From: Microcella sp.
GTDB lineage: Bacteria; Actinomycetota; Actinomycetes; Actinomycetales; Microbacteriaceae
Length of the DNA: 64,000 bases
Direction of reading: 5' to 3'
Assembly (NCBI RefSeq): GCF_025808395.1
Contig: NZ_CP075524.1
Location: forward strand, 744,001-808,000
Shown here: one piece after another, positions 1-8,041 of the stretch
Numbering within the stretch: the stretch's first letter is position 1
Layout: every line of letters starts with the position of its first letter
The notes under the pieces: model-generated
The model's input: only the letters and a program-made list of their open reading frames with translations
Databases searched by the model: none
Told to the model about the DNA's origin: nothing
Position numbers and translations under genes: made by a program

Positions 1-448
1 CGCTCACCTCGCGCACGTCGGAGTCGCTATCGACCTGCCCTCCGAGCCCGATGGTCACGGCAGGAACAGCGAGTGCACCATAGGCACTCGCCTTGGCGAG
101 CATGACGAGCCCCGGTCTCCATTCGCGCTCGAGCAGGTGCTGGAGAACCGCTTCAAGCAGAAACCAGATCGACAGAGCGGCGAGCCCGGCCGCGAGTACC
201 CAGACCAGCGCGAGCCCACCGGGCGTCTGCGCCACAGCGCGCAGCGCTCCGCCCGGATCAGCGTCGTCAGCACCCGCACCGACGGCAACCGAGATGGCGA
301 GCACCCCGATGAGCACGTGCAGCAGACCGTTGACTGCGAAGCCGGTGCGCGCTGCGCGTTCGAACCACCGGCTCGTGTGCAGTTCGTGGGCCGTCTCTGC
401 GGCTTGTTTCGCTGTTCTCTGCGCTGTCGTCTTCGCCGCGTCTGTCAT
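1..448 (-). CDS. DUF1206 membrane protein (3' end outside the window)
   Basis: This reading frame is open from ATG at 448 to the window edge, so about 149 residues are visible and the C-terminus is missing. After a short Lys/Ala-rich cytoplasmic start it reads ARTGFAVNGLLHVLIGVLA, the hallmark of DUF1206 proteins, which have repeated pairs of membrane helices. A second helix (about residues 76-96, LALVWVLAAGLAALSIWFLL) and the start of a third (GALAVPAVTIG) follow. The function of the family is unknown. It is transcribed in the same direction as dnaE2 but lies downstream of it, with 61 nt between the dnaE2 stop and this start, so it could be read through from the mutasome operon or have its own promoter. 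Confidence 0.8.
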   Translation of the reverse strand, partial: MTDAAKTTAQRTAKQAAETAHELHTSRWFERAARTGFAVNGLLHVLIGVLAISVAVGAGADDADPGGALRAVAQTPGGLALVWVLAAGLAALSIWFLLEAVLQHLLEREWRPGLVMLAKASAYGALAVPAVTIGLGGQVDSDSDVREVS

Positions 449-509
449 CAGTTCAGGCTAGGGACGAAAGCGGCAGTGAGACATGCCTTGACTGAGAAGA
501 CGACGGCCG

Positions 510-3500
510 CTACCGAAAGTCGCGGCTCGGCATCGTGACGCGCAGGGGCAGCGACTCGACGCGGTCAGCGACGATGTTGACGACGCCCTCGGGCGAGCGC
601 TCGAGCGTGCCCCGCACGATGAGGGCGCGGCTCTCGCGCACCGTGCGCCGGTAGCGACCCCAGAGCCCCACCGAGCAGATCACATTGACGAGGCCCGTCT
701 CGTCTTCGAGGTTGAGGAAGGTGATGCCGCTCGCGGTCGCCGGCCGCTGACGGTGGGTGACGACGCCCGCCACCTCGACTCGGCGGCCCGGCTCGGCACC
801 ACGCAGCTCGCGCGAGGTCAGCACTCCGCGCTCGCGCAGCAGGGCGCGCACGAAGCGCACGGGATGGTCGCCCGGTGCGATGCCCGTCGACACGAGGTTC
901 GCGACCATGAGCTCGTAGTCGTCGAGATCGGAGAACAGCGGCGGCTGCACGGCCGTCACGACGCCGGGCAGGTACTCGGGTCTGGCGTGCGCCGCCGCAC
1001 CCGCCGCCCACAGCGCCTCGCGACGCGACATGCCGAGCACGTCGAAGGCTCCGGCGGTGGCCAGGGCTTCGACCTGGGCGGCAGTCAGCCCGGTGCGGTA
1101 CACGAGTTCGGTGAGGTCGCGGTAGGGGCCGCCGCGCTCGCGCTCGGCGACGATGCGCTGGGCCGTCGGCCGACCGATGCCCGTGACCTCGGCGAGCCCC
1201 AGGCGCACCGCGAGCTCGGCATCTCGGCGGTGCAGCGCGCAGTCGGCGAGATCGCCGTTCGTCGAGGCTACATCGAACTCGGGCACGGGGGGCTGACGGC
1301 GGTGGATGCACTGCTCGAGCCCCGTGGGCGACGCGCGGCGGGCATCCGGAGCCACCGGTTCGTGCGCTGAGGCGACCACCAGATCGACCCGCTCGAGCCC
1401 CGCCTCGACCCCCGAGCGCAGAATGCAGGGGGTGCGCACCTCGACTCCGTGGCGCTCGGCATCGGCCGTGAGGCTCGCGGGAGAGTAGAAGCCCATCGGC
1501 TGGGCACGCAGCAGTGACGCGAGAAAGACGCCGGGGTAGTGCAGTTTGAGATACGAACTGGCATAGACGAGCAGAGCGAAGCTGATCGAGTGGCTCTCAG
1601 CGAAGCCGAAGTTGGCGAAGGCCTGAATGCGGCCGTAGATCTCGTCGGCGAGCTGGCCCGTGATGCCGTTCTCGGCCATGCCGGCGTAGAGCGTCTCGCG
1701 CAGTGACTCGATGCGCTCGAGGCCGCGCTTGCTGCCCATCGCGCGGCGCAGCAGGTCGGCGTCGTCTCCTGTGCAGCCGCCGACCGCCATGGCCACCTGC
1801 ATGAGCTGCTCTTGAAAGATCGGAACCCCGAGCGTGCGCTCGAGCGGCTCGACGAGCTTCGGGTGGTCATAGGTGACGGGCGCCTGGCCCAGCTTGCGGC
1901 GCACGAAAGGGTGCACGGCGCCACCCTGAATCGGCCCAGGCCGCACGAGCGCGATCTGCACGACGAGGTCGTAGAACTTTCGCGGCTGCAAGCGCGGCAG
2001 CAGGCCCATCTGCGCGCGGCTCTCGACTTGGAACACGCCGATCGAGTCGGCACGGCACAGCATGTCGTAGGTCGCCTGCTCTTCTTTCGGCAGGGTGTCA
2101 AGTTGCCACGTCTCACCCAGGTGCTCATCGATGAGGTCGAAGGCATACTGCAGGGCGGCGAGCATGCCCAGCCCGAGCAGGTCGAACTTGACGAGGCCCA
2201 TCCACGCGCAATCGTCTTTGTCCCACTGCAGCACCGTGCGGTTCTGCATGCGGGCGTGCTCGATGGGCACGATCTCGCCGACCGGCCGGTCGGTGAGCAC
2301 CATGCCGCCCGAGTGGATGCCCAGGTGCCGAGGGTAGGTGAGCACCTGCTGCGCGAGGTCGACGACGGGGTCGGGAATGTCGTGGTCATCGCTCGAGAGC
2401 ACGGCGCCCCATCTCTCGACCTGGCGGCTCCAGGCATCTTGCTGACCGGTTGAGTAGCCGAGCGCCCGCGCCATGTCGCGCACAGCGTTCTTCGGCCGAT
2501 AGCTGATGACGTTCGCCACCTGAGCCGCGTTGCGCCTGCCGTACTTCTCGAACACGTATTGAATGACCTCTTCGCGCCGATCTGAGTCGAAGTCGACGTC
2601 GATGTCGGGTTCTTCATCACGCAGCGCCGAGAGAAAGCGCTCGAACGGCAGCTTGTAGCCGATCGAGTCGACTGCCGTGATGTCGAGCAGGTAGCACACG
2701 GCAGAGTTCGCCGCCGAGCCGCGCCCCTGGCAGAGGATGCCGCGGCCGCGGGCGAACTGCACGATGTCGTGCACGATGAGGAAGTAGCCGGGAAAGTCTT
2801 TCATCTCGATGACGTCGAGCTCGCGCGCGATGCGGGCCCGATCGGCGTCGCTCGCCTCGGGATACTTGCGCGGTACGGCCGACCAGACGAGCTCGCGCAG
2901 CCAGCTCATCGGGGTGTGGCCCGGCGGCACCTCTTGCGTCGGCAGATTCGGCTTGGCCTGTCGCAGGCTGAACCCGAGCTCATCGGCGAGCTCGACGCTG
3001 CGCGCCACAGCACCGGGGTAGCGCGCGAACAGTCGCTGCATCTCGGCGCCGCTGCGCATGTGCGCCGTGCCGGCGGCCGGCAGCCAGCCCTGCATGTCGT
3101 CGAGACTGCGGCGCGCACGCAGGGCGGCGAACGCGGTGGCGAGCGGGTACCGCGCCGGGGTCGCGTAGTGCACGGCCCCCGTCGCGACGACGGGCAGCCC
3201 GCGCTCGGCGGCGAGAGCGGCGAGCACGTCGTTGTGCACGGTGTCGAGGGGGCGGCCGTGATCGAAGATCTCGATGCAGACATTGGATGCTCCGAACCGG
3301 TCGACGAGCGCGTCGAGCTCGGCGCCCGCGGCGGCGATGCGGGCGCGCGTCGGCCGTGCGCGGGCGACGCCATCCGCCGCCGCGCCATCGTTGCCCGCCC
3401 GCTTCGTATCACGGCCTTCGAGGGCCGACCGCACGGCGCCCTTGCGGCAGCCGGTGAAGATCATCCAGTGGTCGCCTGCGGTCGCATCGCCTCCGCGCCC

Positions 3501-4058
3501 CGCATGCTCGGCGAGCACGTCGAGGTCGTAGACCGGACGACCCTTCTCGGCACCCGCGAGCTGCGCGTCGGTGATGGCGGCGGCGAGCCTGTGGTAGCCG
3601 GCTTGGCCGCGCGCGAGCACGAGCAGGTGCGTGCCCTCTGGGTCGGCGACACCCTGCTGGGGCCCGGTGAGGTCGAGCGAGAGCTCGGCGCCGAACACGG
3701 TCGTGATGCCGTACGGCTCTGCTGCCTCGGCCATGCGCACGACGCCGTAGAAGCCGTCGTGATCGGTCATCGCGAGGCCGGTCAGCCCGAGGCGCGCGGC
3801 CTCTTCGAGCAGCTCTTCGGGGCTCGAGGCGCCGTCGAGAAAGCTGAACGACGAGTGCGCGTGCAGTTCGGCGTACGGCACGACCGTCGAAGGGTCGGGC
3901 CGCTCGACACCGGTCGCACGGTATGGCGCCCGCTTCGGCGACCACGCCGGCGAGTCACCGCCGTCAGCGCCGACGGGCGGCGTCGTGCCTGGCCTGCGCC
4001 CCTCACGCAGGCCGCGTTCGAACTCGCTCCACGGTATCGGCGGGTTGTGCCAGCCCAT
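510..4058 (-). CDS. dnaE2: Error-prone DNA polymerase III alpha subunit DnaE2
   Basis: C-family DNA polymerase for translesion synthesis; the known partner of ImuA and ImuB in damage-induced mutagenesis. The 1182-residue protein opens with MGWHNPPIPWSEFERGL, the typical DnaE2 N-terminus. An N-terminal PHP domain (AELHAHSSFSFLDGAS, about residues 62-77) is followed by the palm with catalytic acidic residues DIDVDFDSDRR near 483-493, then a helix-hairpin-helix (GIGRPTAQRIVAERERGG) and an OB fold at the C-terminus. It is distinguished from the replicative alpha subunit encoded at 51052-54567 by this N-terminus and by the imuB neighbour. The start ATG is 30 nt after the imuB stop and has AGGG about 8 nt upstream. 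A low-complexity Ala/Arg insert sits near residues 222-250. It is probably co-transcribed from the imuA promoter. Confidence 0.96.
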   Translation of the reverse strand: MGWHNPPIPWSEFERGLREGRRPGTTPPVGADGGDSPAWSPKRAPYRATGVERPDPSTVVPYAELHAHSSFSFLDGASSPEELLEEAARLGLTGLAMTDHDGFYGVVRMAEAAEPYGITTVFGAELSLDLTGPQQGVADPEGTHLLVLARGQAGYHRLAAAITDAQLAGAEKGRPVYDLDVLAEHAGRGGDATAGDHWMIFTGCRKGAVRSALEGRDTKRAGNDGAAADGVARARPTRARIAAAGAELDALVDRFGASNVCIEIFDHGRPLDTVHNDVLAALAAERGLPVVATGAVHYATPARYPLATAFAALRARRSLDDMQGWLPAAGTAHMRSGAEMQRLFARYPGAVARSVELADELGFSLRQAKPNLPTQEVPPGHTPMSWLRELVWSAVPRKYPEASDADRARIARELDVIEMKDFPGYFLIVHDIVQFARGRGILCQGRGSAANSAVCYLLDITAVDSIGYKLPFERFLSALRDEEPDIDVDFDSDRREEVIQYVFEKYGRRNAAQVANVISYRPKNAVRDMARALGYSTGQQDAWSRQVERWGAVLSSDDHDIPDPVVDLAQQVLTYPRHLGIHSGGMVLTDRPVGEIVPIEHARMQNRTVLQWDKDDCAWMGLVKFDLLGLGMLAALQYAFDLIDEHLGETWQLDTLPKEEQATYDMLCRADSIGVFQVESRAQMGLLPRLQPRKFYDLVVQIALVRPGPIQGGAVHPFVRRKLGQAPVTYDHPKLVEPLERTLGVPIFQEQLMQVAMAVGGCTGDDADLLRRAMGSKRGLERIESLRETLYAGMAENGITGQLADEIYGRIQAFANFGFAESHSISFALLVYASSYLKLHYPGVFLASLLRAQPMGFYSPASLTADAERHGVEVRTPCILRSGVEAGLERVDLVVASAHEPVAPDARRASPTGLEQCIHRRQPPVPEFDVASTNGDLADCALHRRDAELAVRLGLAEVTGIGRPTAQRIVAERERGGPYRDLTELVYRTGLTAAQVEALATAGAFDVLGMSRREALWAAGAAAHARPEYLPGVVTAVQPPLFSDLDDYELMVANLVSTGIAPGDHPVRFVRALLRERGVLTSRELRGAEPGRRVEVAGVVTHRQRPATASGITFLNLEDETGLVNVICSVGLWGRYRRTVRESRALIVRGTLERSPEGVVNIVADRVESLPLRVTMPSRDFR

Positions 4059-4088
4059 CAGCGCACCCTGGCATGTGCCGAGCGCCGG

Positions 4089-5669
4089 CTAGTCATAGCG
4101 AGCCTCGGCCCACCAGCTGGTGCCCTCGAGCACGAGCAACCAGGCAACGCCCGCCGCGTCGACGACCTGCAGGCGATGCAGTCGCCGCCGGCGGATGCTC
4201 CACCACTGCTCGTCGAGCGGCCACGGCCCTGCCCACGAGGCGACCGGCCGGGTCGTTCCGCCCGCGGCAGGCGCGAAGCCAGCAGGAGCGGCAGAGAGCC
4301 TCATGCGGTCGTCGATGCTCACGATGGCACCGTGCGCGTCGACCACCGTCACTGCATGCCGTGAGGGGAATACTGTGGCGGGTGCGGGCAGCGGCAGCGC
4401 GCCAGGCCATGGCCGATCTCGGGGCCGGGTGATGACCGCGCGATCGCCCCAGGGCACGAGCATCGTTCGTTCGGCCAGCGTGCGCCCCCCGCCGCGCTGC
4501 GCGGTGAGCACGGCGTCATGACCGAGCAGGCTCTGCACCCGCGACAGAGCGTGGTGCACGCGCTCGTCGGGCGCCGTGCCCCACAGCCCTGGCTCATGGT
4601 GGGCGAGGTCGTCGACGCTCTCGGGCACGATGCGCACCCGGGTGATGGCCGAGCGCAGGCCGGGGCCGCGGTCGGCCTCGGGCGCTCTGACAGAGCCCAG
4701 TGCGCCTGCCGTGCGCGTCTCGCCGCTGAGCTGCCAGCGCACGCGGTCGACGATCTCACTGGCTCGGAACGATCGCGGGTGCAGCCACGCTCGCTCGGTC
4801 TCAGTGCCGTGCTCGTCGCGAAAGCCGATGCGGATGGCGGTGGCGACGAGCAGTCGGCTCGTGAGGGTCTCGACGAGCTCATCGGCGAGTTGCCGCACGG
4901 CGAAGGCGAGCTGGTCGACGCGGTCGAGGGGCGGTTCGAGCTCGAGCACCCGTTCGAGGTCGGGCGGGGGAGTGCGCGGCACGAGCACGGTGGCGTCTGC
5001 GGCGCCCGCGAGCGCGTGCCGGTGGGCTCCGGCGGCACCGAACCGATCGCGCACGGCATCGGCGGGCAGGGCTGCGAAGTCGCCGAGCGTGCGCACACCG
5101 AGTCGGCCGAGCAGCGTCGCGAGCTCGGGGTCGCCGAGCGTGGTGACCGAGAACTCGGCGAGAAACGATGCCGAGGCCTCAGCCGCCACGATGCGCACCG
5201 GCTCGGCGGGTGAGGCAGTGCGCGCAGCGAGCTCTGCCGCGAACGGCCCGTCGGCAACACCGATGCGCACATCGTGCACGGCTTCGGCGAGCACTGCACC
5301 ACGCAGCGCGATCGCGGCCGCGCGCTCACCGCCGTAGTAGCCGGCAGGGCCTCGGGCTGCGATCGCCAGCAGGCCTGGCCGCACGACCTGCACGCCAGCG
5401 ACGAGGGCTTCGACGGCGTCGATGAGCGGAGCGAACAGGCGGTGGTCGCGCCCCTCGTCGACGGCAACGACGACGAGCGAGGTGCAGAGCGACTGCGCCT
5501 CGCGCCGCCGCTGCCCCGCGCGCACTCCTTCACTGCGAGCGGCCGGCGAGCACGCCACGACGCGGTTCGCCGCCATCACCGCGACCGGCGCCCCCTCGCG
5601 GGCGAGCCCCTCACGCACGGCCGCGATGACGGGCCAATCAGGCACCCACAGCACGAGCGTGCGCTGCAT
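4089..5669 (-). CDS. imuB: ImuB, catalytically inactive Y-family polymerase homologue
   Basis: ImuB is the hub of the actinobacterial mutasome: in mycobacteria it binds the sliding clamp and recruits DnaE2 and ImuA. The 526-residue protein starts MQRTLVLWVPDWPVIAAV; the usual Y-family LDMDAF motif with metal-binding acids is replaced by WVPDW. The second catalytic block (normally S-x-D-E) reads VVRPGLLAIAARGPAGYYGG. Both changes fit a non-catalytic ImuB. The C-terminal part contains VQSLLGHDAVLTAQRGGGR, a typical ImuB segment. The ATG at 5669 overlaps the imuA stop by one base (TGATG), which is why this start is preferred over an in-frame ATG at 5708 that would add 13 residues and lie inside imuA. 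Confidence 0.93.
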   Translation of the reverse strand: MQRTLVLWVPDWPVIAAVREGLAREGAPVAVMAANRVVACSPAARSEGVRAGQRRREAQSLCTSLVVVAVDEGRDHRLFAPLIDAVEALVAGVQVVRPGLLAIAARGPAGYYGGERAAAIALRGAVLAEAVHDVRIGVADGPFAAELAARTASPAEPVRIVAAEASASFLAEFSVTTLGDPELATLLGRLGVRTLGDFAALPADAVRDRFGAAGAHRHALAGAADATVLVPRTPPPDLERVLELEPPLDRVDQLAFAVRQLADELVETLTSRLLVATAIRIGFRDEHGTETERAWLHPRSFRASEIVDRVRWQLSGETRTAGALGSVRAPEADRGPGLRSAITRVRIVPESVDDLAHHEPGLWGTAPDERVHHALSRVQSLLGHDAVLTAQRGGGRTLAERTMLVPWGDRAVITRPRDRPWPGALPLPAPATVFPSRHAVTVVDAHGAIVSIDDRMRLSAAPAGFAPAAGGTTRPVASWAGPWPLDEQWWSIRRRRLHRLQVVDAAGVAWLLVLEGTSWWAEARYD

Positions 5670-6472
5670 CAGCCGACCCGCCTCGCCGCGTCGCGCTCGG
5701 GCAGCCATCGATCACGCGCGCGATCTGCCGCGGCACCGCCATCGACCCGACGGATGCCCAGCTCAGCATCAGGCATCATCACTCGCGCACTGCGGGGGCG
5801 CCCGCCGCGCCTCGAACTCACCGTCACCGTGACCTCGCGCTCGCTCAAGCACCCGTGCCCGTCACCGAGCCCCGACCAGCGGCTCTCGGTGAGACTGATC
5901 ATCGCTTCGGCCTGGGGCCATGCCCCGAGCACGAGCAGGATCGAGCCACGCTCGCGAAGGCGGCCCGCAAGCTTGGCGATCGCGCCGTCGCTCGCCGCTC
6001 GCCCCGGCCGCACGGCGACAACGCTGAGTGCGTCGGCGATCGCCGCCGTCACCGTCAGCCACGCATCACCCGGGTGCGGAACCAGCACGAGTCGATCGAG
6101 ATCGATGCCCATCGCCTCGGCGGCCTCGACCCCGAACTCGGGCATGCCCACGACACCGCACCACGAGCCGGCCTGCGAGGGGCCGGCGAGCAGCGCCATG
6201 ACGAGTGCGCTCGAGGGGCTGAGAGCGTAGGTCGCGCCTTCACGCAGCCCGCCGTCGGGCAGCAGGTCGGCGAAGGCCTCGTGGGTCGGCATGAGGCGGG
6301 AGTCGAGCCGCGTGCGCTGCAGCGAATCGATGCGGGCCTGCAGAGCCTGCACGGTCTCGACCGACTGGATGCGCGCTGTGCTCGCAGCACCCGAGTGCGC
6401 GCTCCCGCCCACGTCGACGGGGTCGACAGCGGGGGAGAGCGCAAGGGCTGGCATCTCTCCATGATCGAACAT
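5669..6472 (-). CDS. imuA: ImuA, RecA-like mutasome protein
   Basis: First gene of the imuA-imuB-dnaE2 cassette. The protein (267 residues from this start) has a weak RecA/SulA-like core: YALSPSSALVMALLAG and LDRLVLVPHPGDAWL. The C-terminal half carries a Arg-rich tail. The start is uncertain. An ATG at 6502 lies inside the promoter element and is unlikely. The ATG at 6472 is 7 nt after a -10-like CATATT and would give a leaderless mRNA. The ATG at 6454 follows GGAGAG directly, too close for a standard ribosome binding site. Either 6472 or 6454 leaves the LexA box covering the transcription start, as expected for repression. Family assignment rests largely on context, because ImuA proteins diverge rapidly. 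Confidence 0.85.
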   Translation of the reverse strand: MFDHGEMPALALSPAVDPVDVGGSAHSGAASTARIQSVETVQALQARIDSLQRTRLDSRLMPTHEAFADLLPDGGLREGATYALSPSSALVMALLAGPSQAGSWCGVVGMPEFGVEAAEAMGIDLDRLVLVPHPGDAWLTVTAAIADALSVVAVRPGRAASDGAIAKLAGRLRERGSILLVLGAWPQAEAMISLTESRWSGLGDGHGCLSEREVTVTVSSRRGGRPRSARVMMPDAELGIRRVDGGAAADRARDRWLPERDAARRVG

Positions 6473-6480
6473 ACGTTCGA
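6465..6480. promoter_or_regulatory. LexA box (SOS operator) of imuA-imuB-dnaE2
   Basis: The 16 bases TCGAAC-ATAC-GTTCGA form a perfect match to the actinobacterial/Gram-positive LexA operator core (GAAC-N4-GTTC, extended by one TC/GA pair on each side). It lies immediately downstream of the proposed -10 hexamer and overlaps the predicted transcription start of imuA, so bound LexA would block RNA polymerase. No second match to this pattern was noticed elsewhere in the window. Confidence 0.9.
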
Positions 6481-6502
6481 ATATGGCAACTTGCACCGAC
6501 AT
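6480..6502 (-). promoter_or_regulatory. PafBC-type (RecA-NDp) promoter of imuA
   Basis: Read on the minus strand, ATGTCGGTG (6502-6494) is followed by 8 nt and CATATT (6485-6480). The published RecA-NDp / PafBC promoter is TTGTCRGTG-N8-TANNNT, so the upstream element matches 8 of 9 positions with the exact spacing and the -10 differs at one constrained base (C for T). The -10 abuts the LexA box. PafBC and LexA control are both known for DNA-damage genes in mycobacteria; their joint use at this promoter is inferred here from sequence. Confidence 0.72.
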
Positions 6503-6600
6503 TCACACGGCGTGTCGCCATCTACCCCTCCGCACCCCAGCCCCTCCACACCGGACTCTCACTACCGGCTCACCCTCACTGCGCACCTCACGTTCAGCAC

Positions 6601-6659
6601 ACTTCAACAACTACGGAACTAGACGAATCGCACTCAACTTATTCCGTAGTTGTTGAAGT
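6601..6659. repeat. 18-bp perfect inverted repeat with a 23-nt spacer
   Basis: The arm 6601-6618 (ACTTCAACAACTACGGAA) is the exact reverse complement of 6642-6659, separated by 23 nt. The arms are AT-rich compared with the neighbourhood. There is no T run after either arm, so it does not look like a standard intrinsic terminator. It lies between the divergent imuA operon and the 85-residue ORF at 6895. Possible roles are an operator for a dimeric regulator with two half sites, an mRNA hairpin, or the ends of a small mobile or REP-like element. Confidence 0.85.
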
Positions 6660-6894
6660 CCACACCTCACGACCCAGTCGTGCCCGGGGAGACGTGGCAC
6701 ACGACCCGAGGCGACCGCACGACCCGGGCAGTGCACGCCCAGAAAGCGGCCGCGCGGCACAGGAGGCGCGGCCGGCCCGGAAGGGCCGCATCAGTGAAAG
6801 CGATGCGGGCATCCTGGGCAGTCGCTCAGTATCGGCGCCGCAGCAGCACAGCCCTGAAATGATGTCTTCAGACCCATGACGAGGAGGAATCGCC

Positions 6895-7152
6895 ATGCCG
6901 AACGCATTCGTCACCCGCCTGTTTCCTGACCGCGAAGACCCCCACGTTCGGCTGCAGCAGCTGTTCGACGACTACTCGACCACCATGGGCGCCCCGCCGA
7001 GTTCTCGCACGTGGGCAGAAGACGTGCTCAAGAAGAACCGCATCGATCCGCGCACCGATCCCGAAGACGCCATCAACGCTCTGCGCGCAGCGCACCCGCG
7101 CATCACCCGCCGCATCGCACGTTTTCTCGTCGACGACGCCCGCATGCGCTGA
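6895..7152 (+). CDS. Small charged hypothetical protein (85 aa)
   Basis: The ATG is preceded by a very strong ribosome binding site (GAGGAGGAA, about 6 nt upstream), which supports a real gene. The product is soluble, highly charged and ends RITRRIARFLVDDARMR; there is no signal peptide or membrane helix. I do not recognise a family. It is transcribed away from imuA, with the inverted repeat in between, and its 3' end faces the HAD gene 15 nt away. Function unknown; a link to DNA damage is only a guess from position. Confidence 0.7.
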   Translation: MPNAFVTRLFPDREDPHVRLQQLFDDYSTTMGAPPSSRTWAEDVLKKNRIDPRTDPEDAINALRAAHPRITRRIARFLVDDARMR

Positions 7153-7167
7153 GGCACGCGCACGCGA

Positions 7168-8034
7168 TCAGGGCAGGTCGGCGACCCGCTCGCGCAAGAA
7201 CGCAGCCCCGGCGGCATCATTGACGAGCGTGGTGTCGGCGACCACCCGATACGGCCTCTCGAGCACGCCGTCAGCCGGGCGCACGTCGATGTGCGTGACC
7301 GGGATGCCCCGCGCATGCACCGCGTCGGCCATCAGGTAGTCAGATCGCGAGTCTCCGGCTGACCACCAGCGCTCAGCCGTGACCCCGCGGGCGGCGAACC
7401 AGTCGAGAGCGCGATCGGCTCCGCGGTCTTTGTCGAGCAGCACCGACTCGACATCGGTCGAGATGATCGTCGGCTCGATGCGCCACGGCACGGCACCGTC
7501 GGCGTCTGGATGCTCGCGCTCGCCGTACCGCACGCCGACGCCGAGCCCCTGCAGCAGCGCGAAGACCTGCTCCTGGTAGCGCGACTGCGCTGCCTGGTAC
7601 TCGGCCGGCGACACGTCGACGCTCGCCTCGAGCGAGATCATCACATGCTTGGCCTCGTCGACGAACATCGAATCGGCGAAGCGCTCGCGCGCAAGCCCTT
7701 CGACCGCATCGCGCACCGGCGCGTCGATCGCGAGGGCGTGATCGATCTCGAGCTCGCCGAGCCCCTGCGGCGTCACGGGCGCCCAGCAGCCGCCCTTCTC
7801 GAAGACTCCGAACACGTGCGAGCGAGCATCCAGACCGCCGTCCACCAGTCGGGCCACGACCTGCTCACGCATGAACGCGTCGCTGCGGCCCGTGATGAAC
7901 GCGATCGGGATGCCTGCTGACGCGAGCGTCAGCAGGTCGCTCACGATCGACTCGATCGCGATCGTGCGGCTCACGGGGCTCGCGATCGGCCCATCGACGT
8001 CGAGCAAGAGCCCGAAGGGGGCAAGGTGGGTCAC
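7168..8034 (-). CDS. HAD-superfamily hydrolase-like protein
   Basis: A 288-residue protein with the HAD motif I FGLLLDVDGPIASP near the N-terminus (catalytic Asp pair in DVDG), motif II FITGRSD, and a late motif WWSAGDSRSDYLMADA matching the Mg-binding GD-x3-D motif IV. The substrate cannot be told. The GTG start at 8034 has AGGAG about 4 nt upstream, and that element overlaps the stop codon of the upstream Mur-ligase gene, so the two are translationally coupled. It converges on the small ORF ending at 7152. Confidence 0.82.
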   Translation of the reverse strand: MTHLAPFGLLLDVDGPIASPVSRTIAIESIVSDLLTLASAGIPIAFITGRSDAFMREQVVARLVDGGLDARSHVFGVFEKGGCWAPVTPQGLGELEIDHALAIDAPVRDAVEGLARERFADSMFVDEAKHVMISLEASVDVSPAEYQAAQSRYQEQVFALLQGLGVGVRYGEREHPDADGAVPWRIEPTIISTDVESVLLDKDRGADRALDWFAARGVTAERWWSAGDSRSDYLMADAVHARGIPVTHIDVRPADGVLERPYRVVADTTLVNDAAGAAFLRERVADLP

Positions 8035-8041
8035 GGTGCTC

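Larger units (their letters stand above)
6473..6894. other. Non-coding region between imuA and a small protein gene
   Basis: About 420 nt with no convincing gene; the short open frames here have no family signature. It holds the imuA promoter and LexA box at its left end, an 18-bp inverted repeat at 6601-6659, and a short GC-rich hairpin (CGGCCC-GGAA-GGGCCG, 6773-6788). The segment 6541-6660 is noticeably less GC-rich than its surroundings. Confidence 0.7.

Noticed and set aside
4089..5669. ImuB considered as an active Y-family polymerase (DinB).
   Set aside because: Both metal-binding carboxylate motifs are replaced, and the imuA/dnaE2 context marks it as ImuB.
6473..6502. imuA start at ATG 6502.
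   Set aside because: That ATG is part of the PafBC-type promoter motif and lies upstream of the -10 element, so it cannot be in the mRNA.
6639..6914. Short open frames on both strands between imuA and the 85-residue ORF.
   Set aside because: No ribosome binding site, no family signature, Arg/Ala-rich composition, and one overlaps the inverted repeat.
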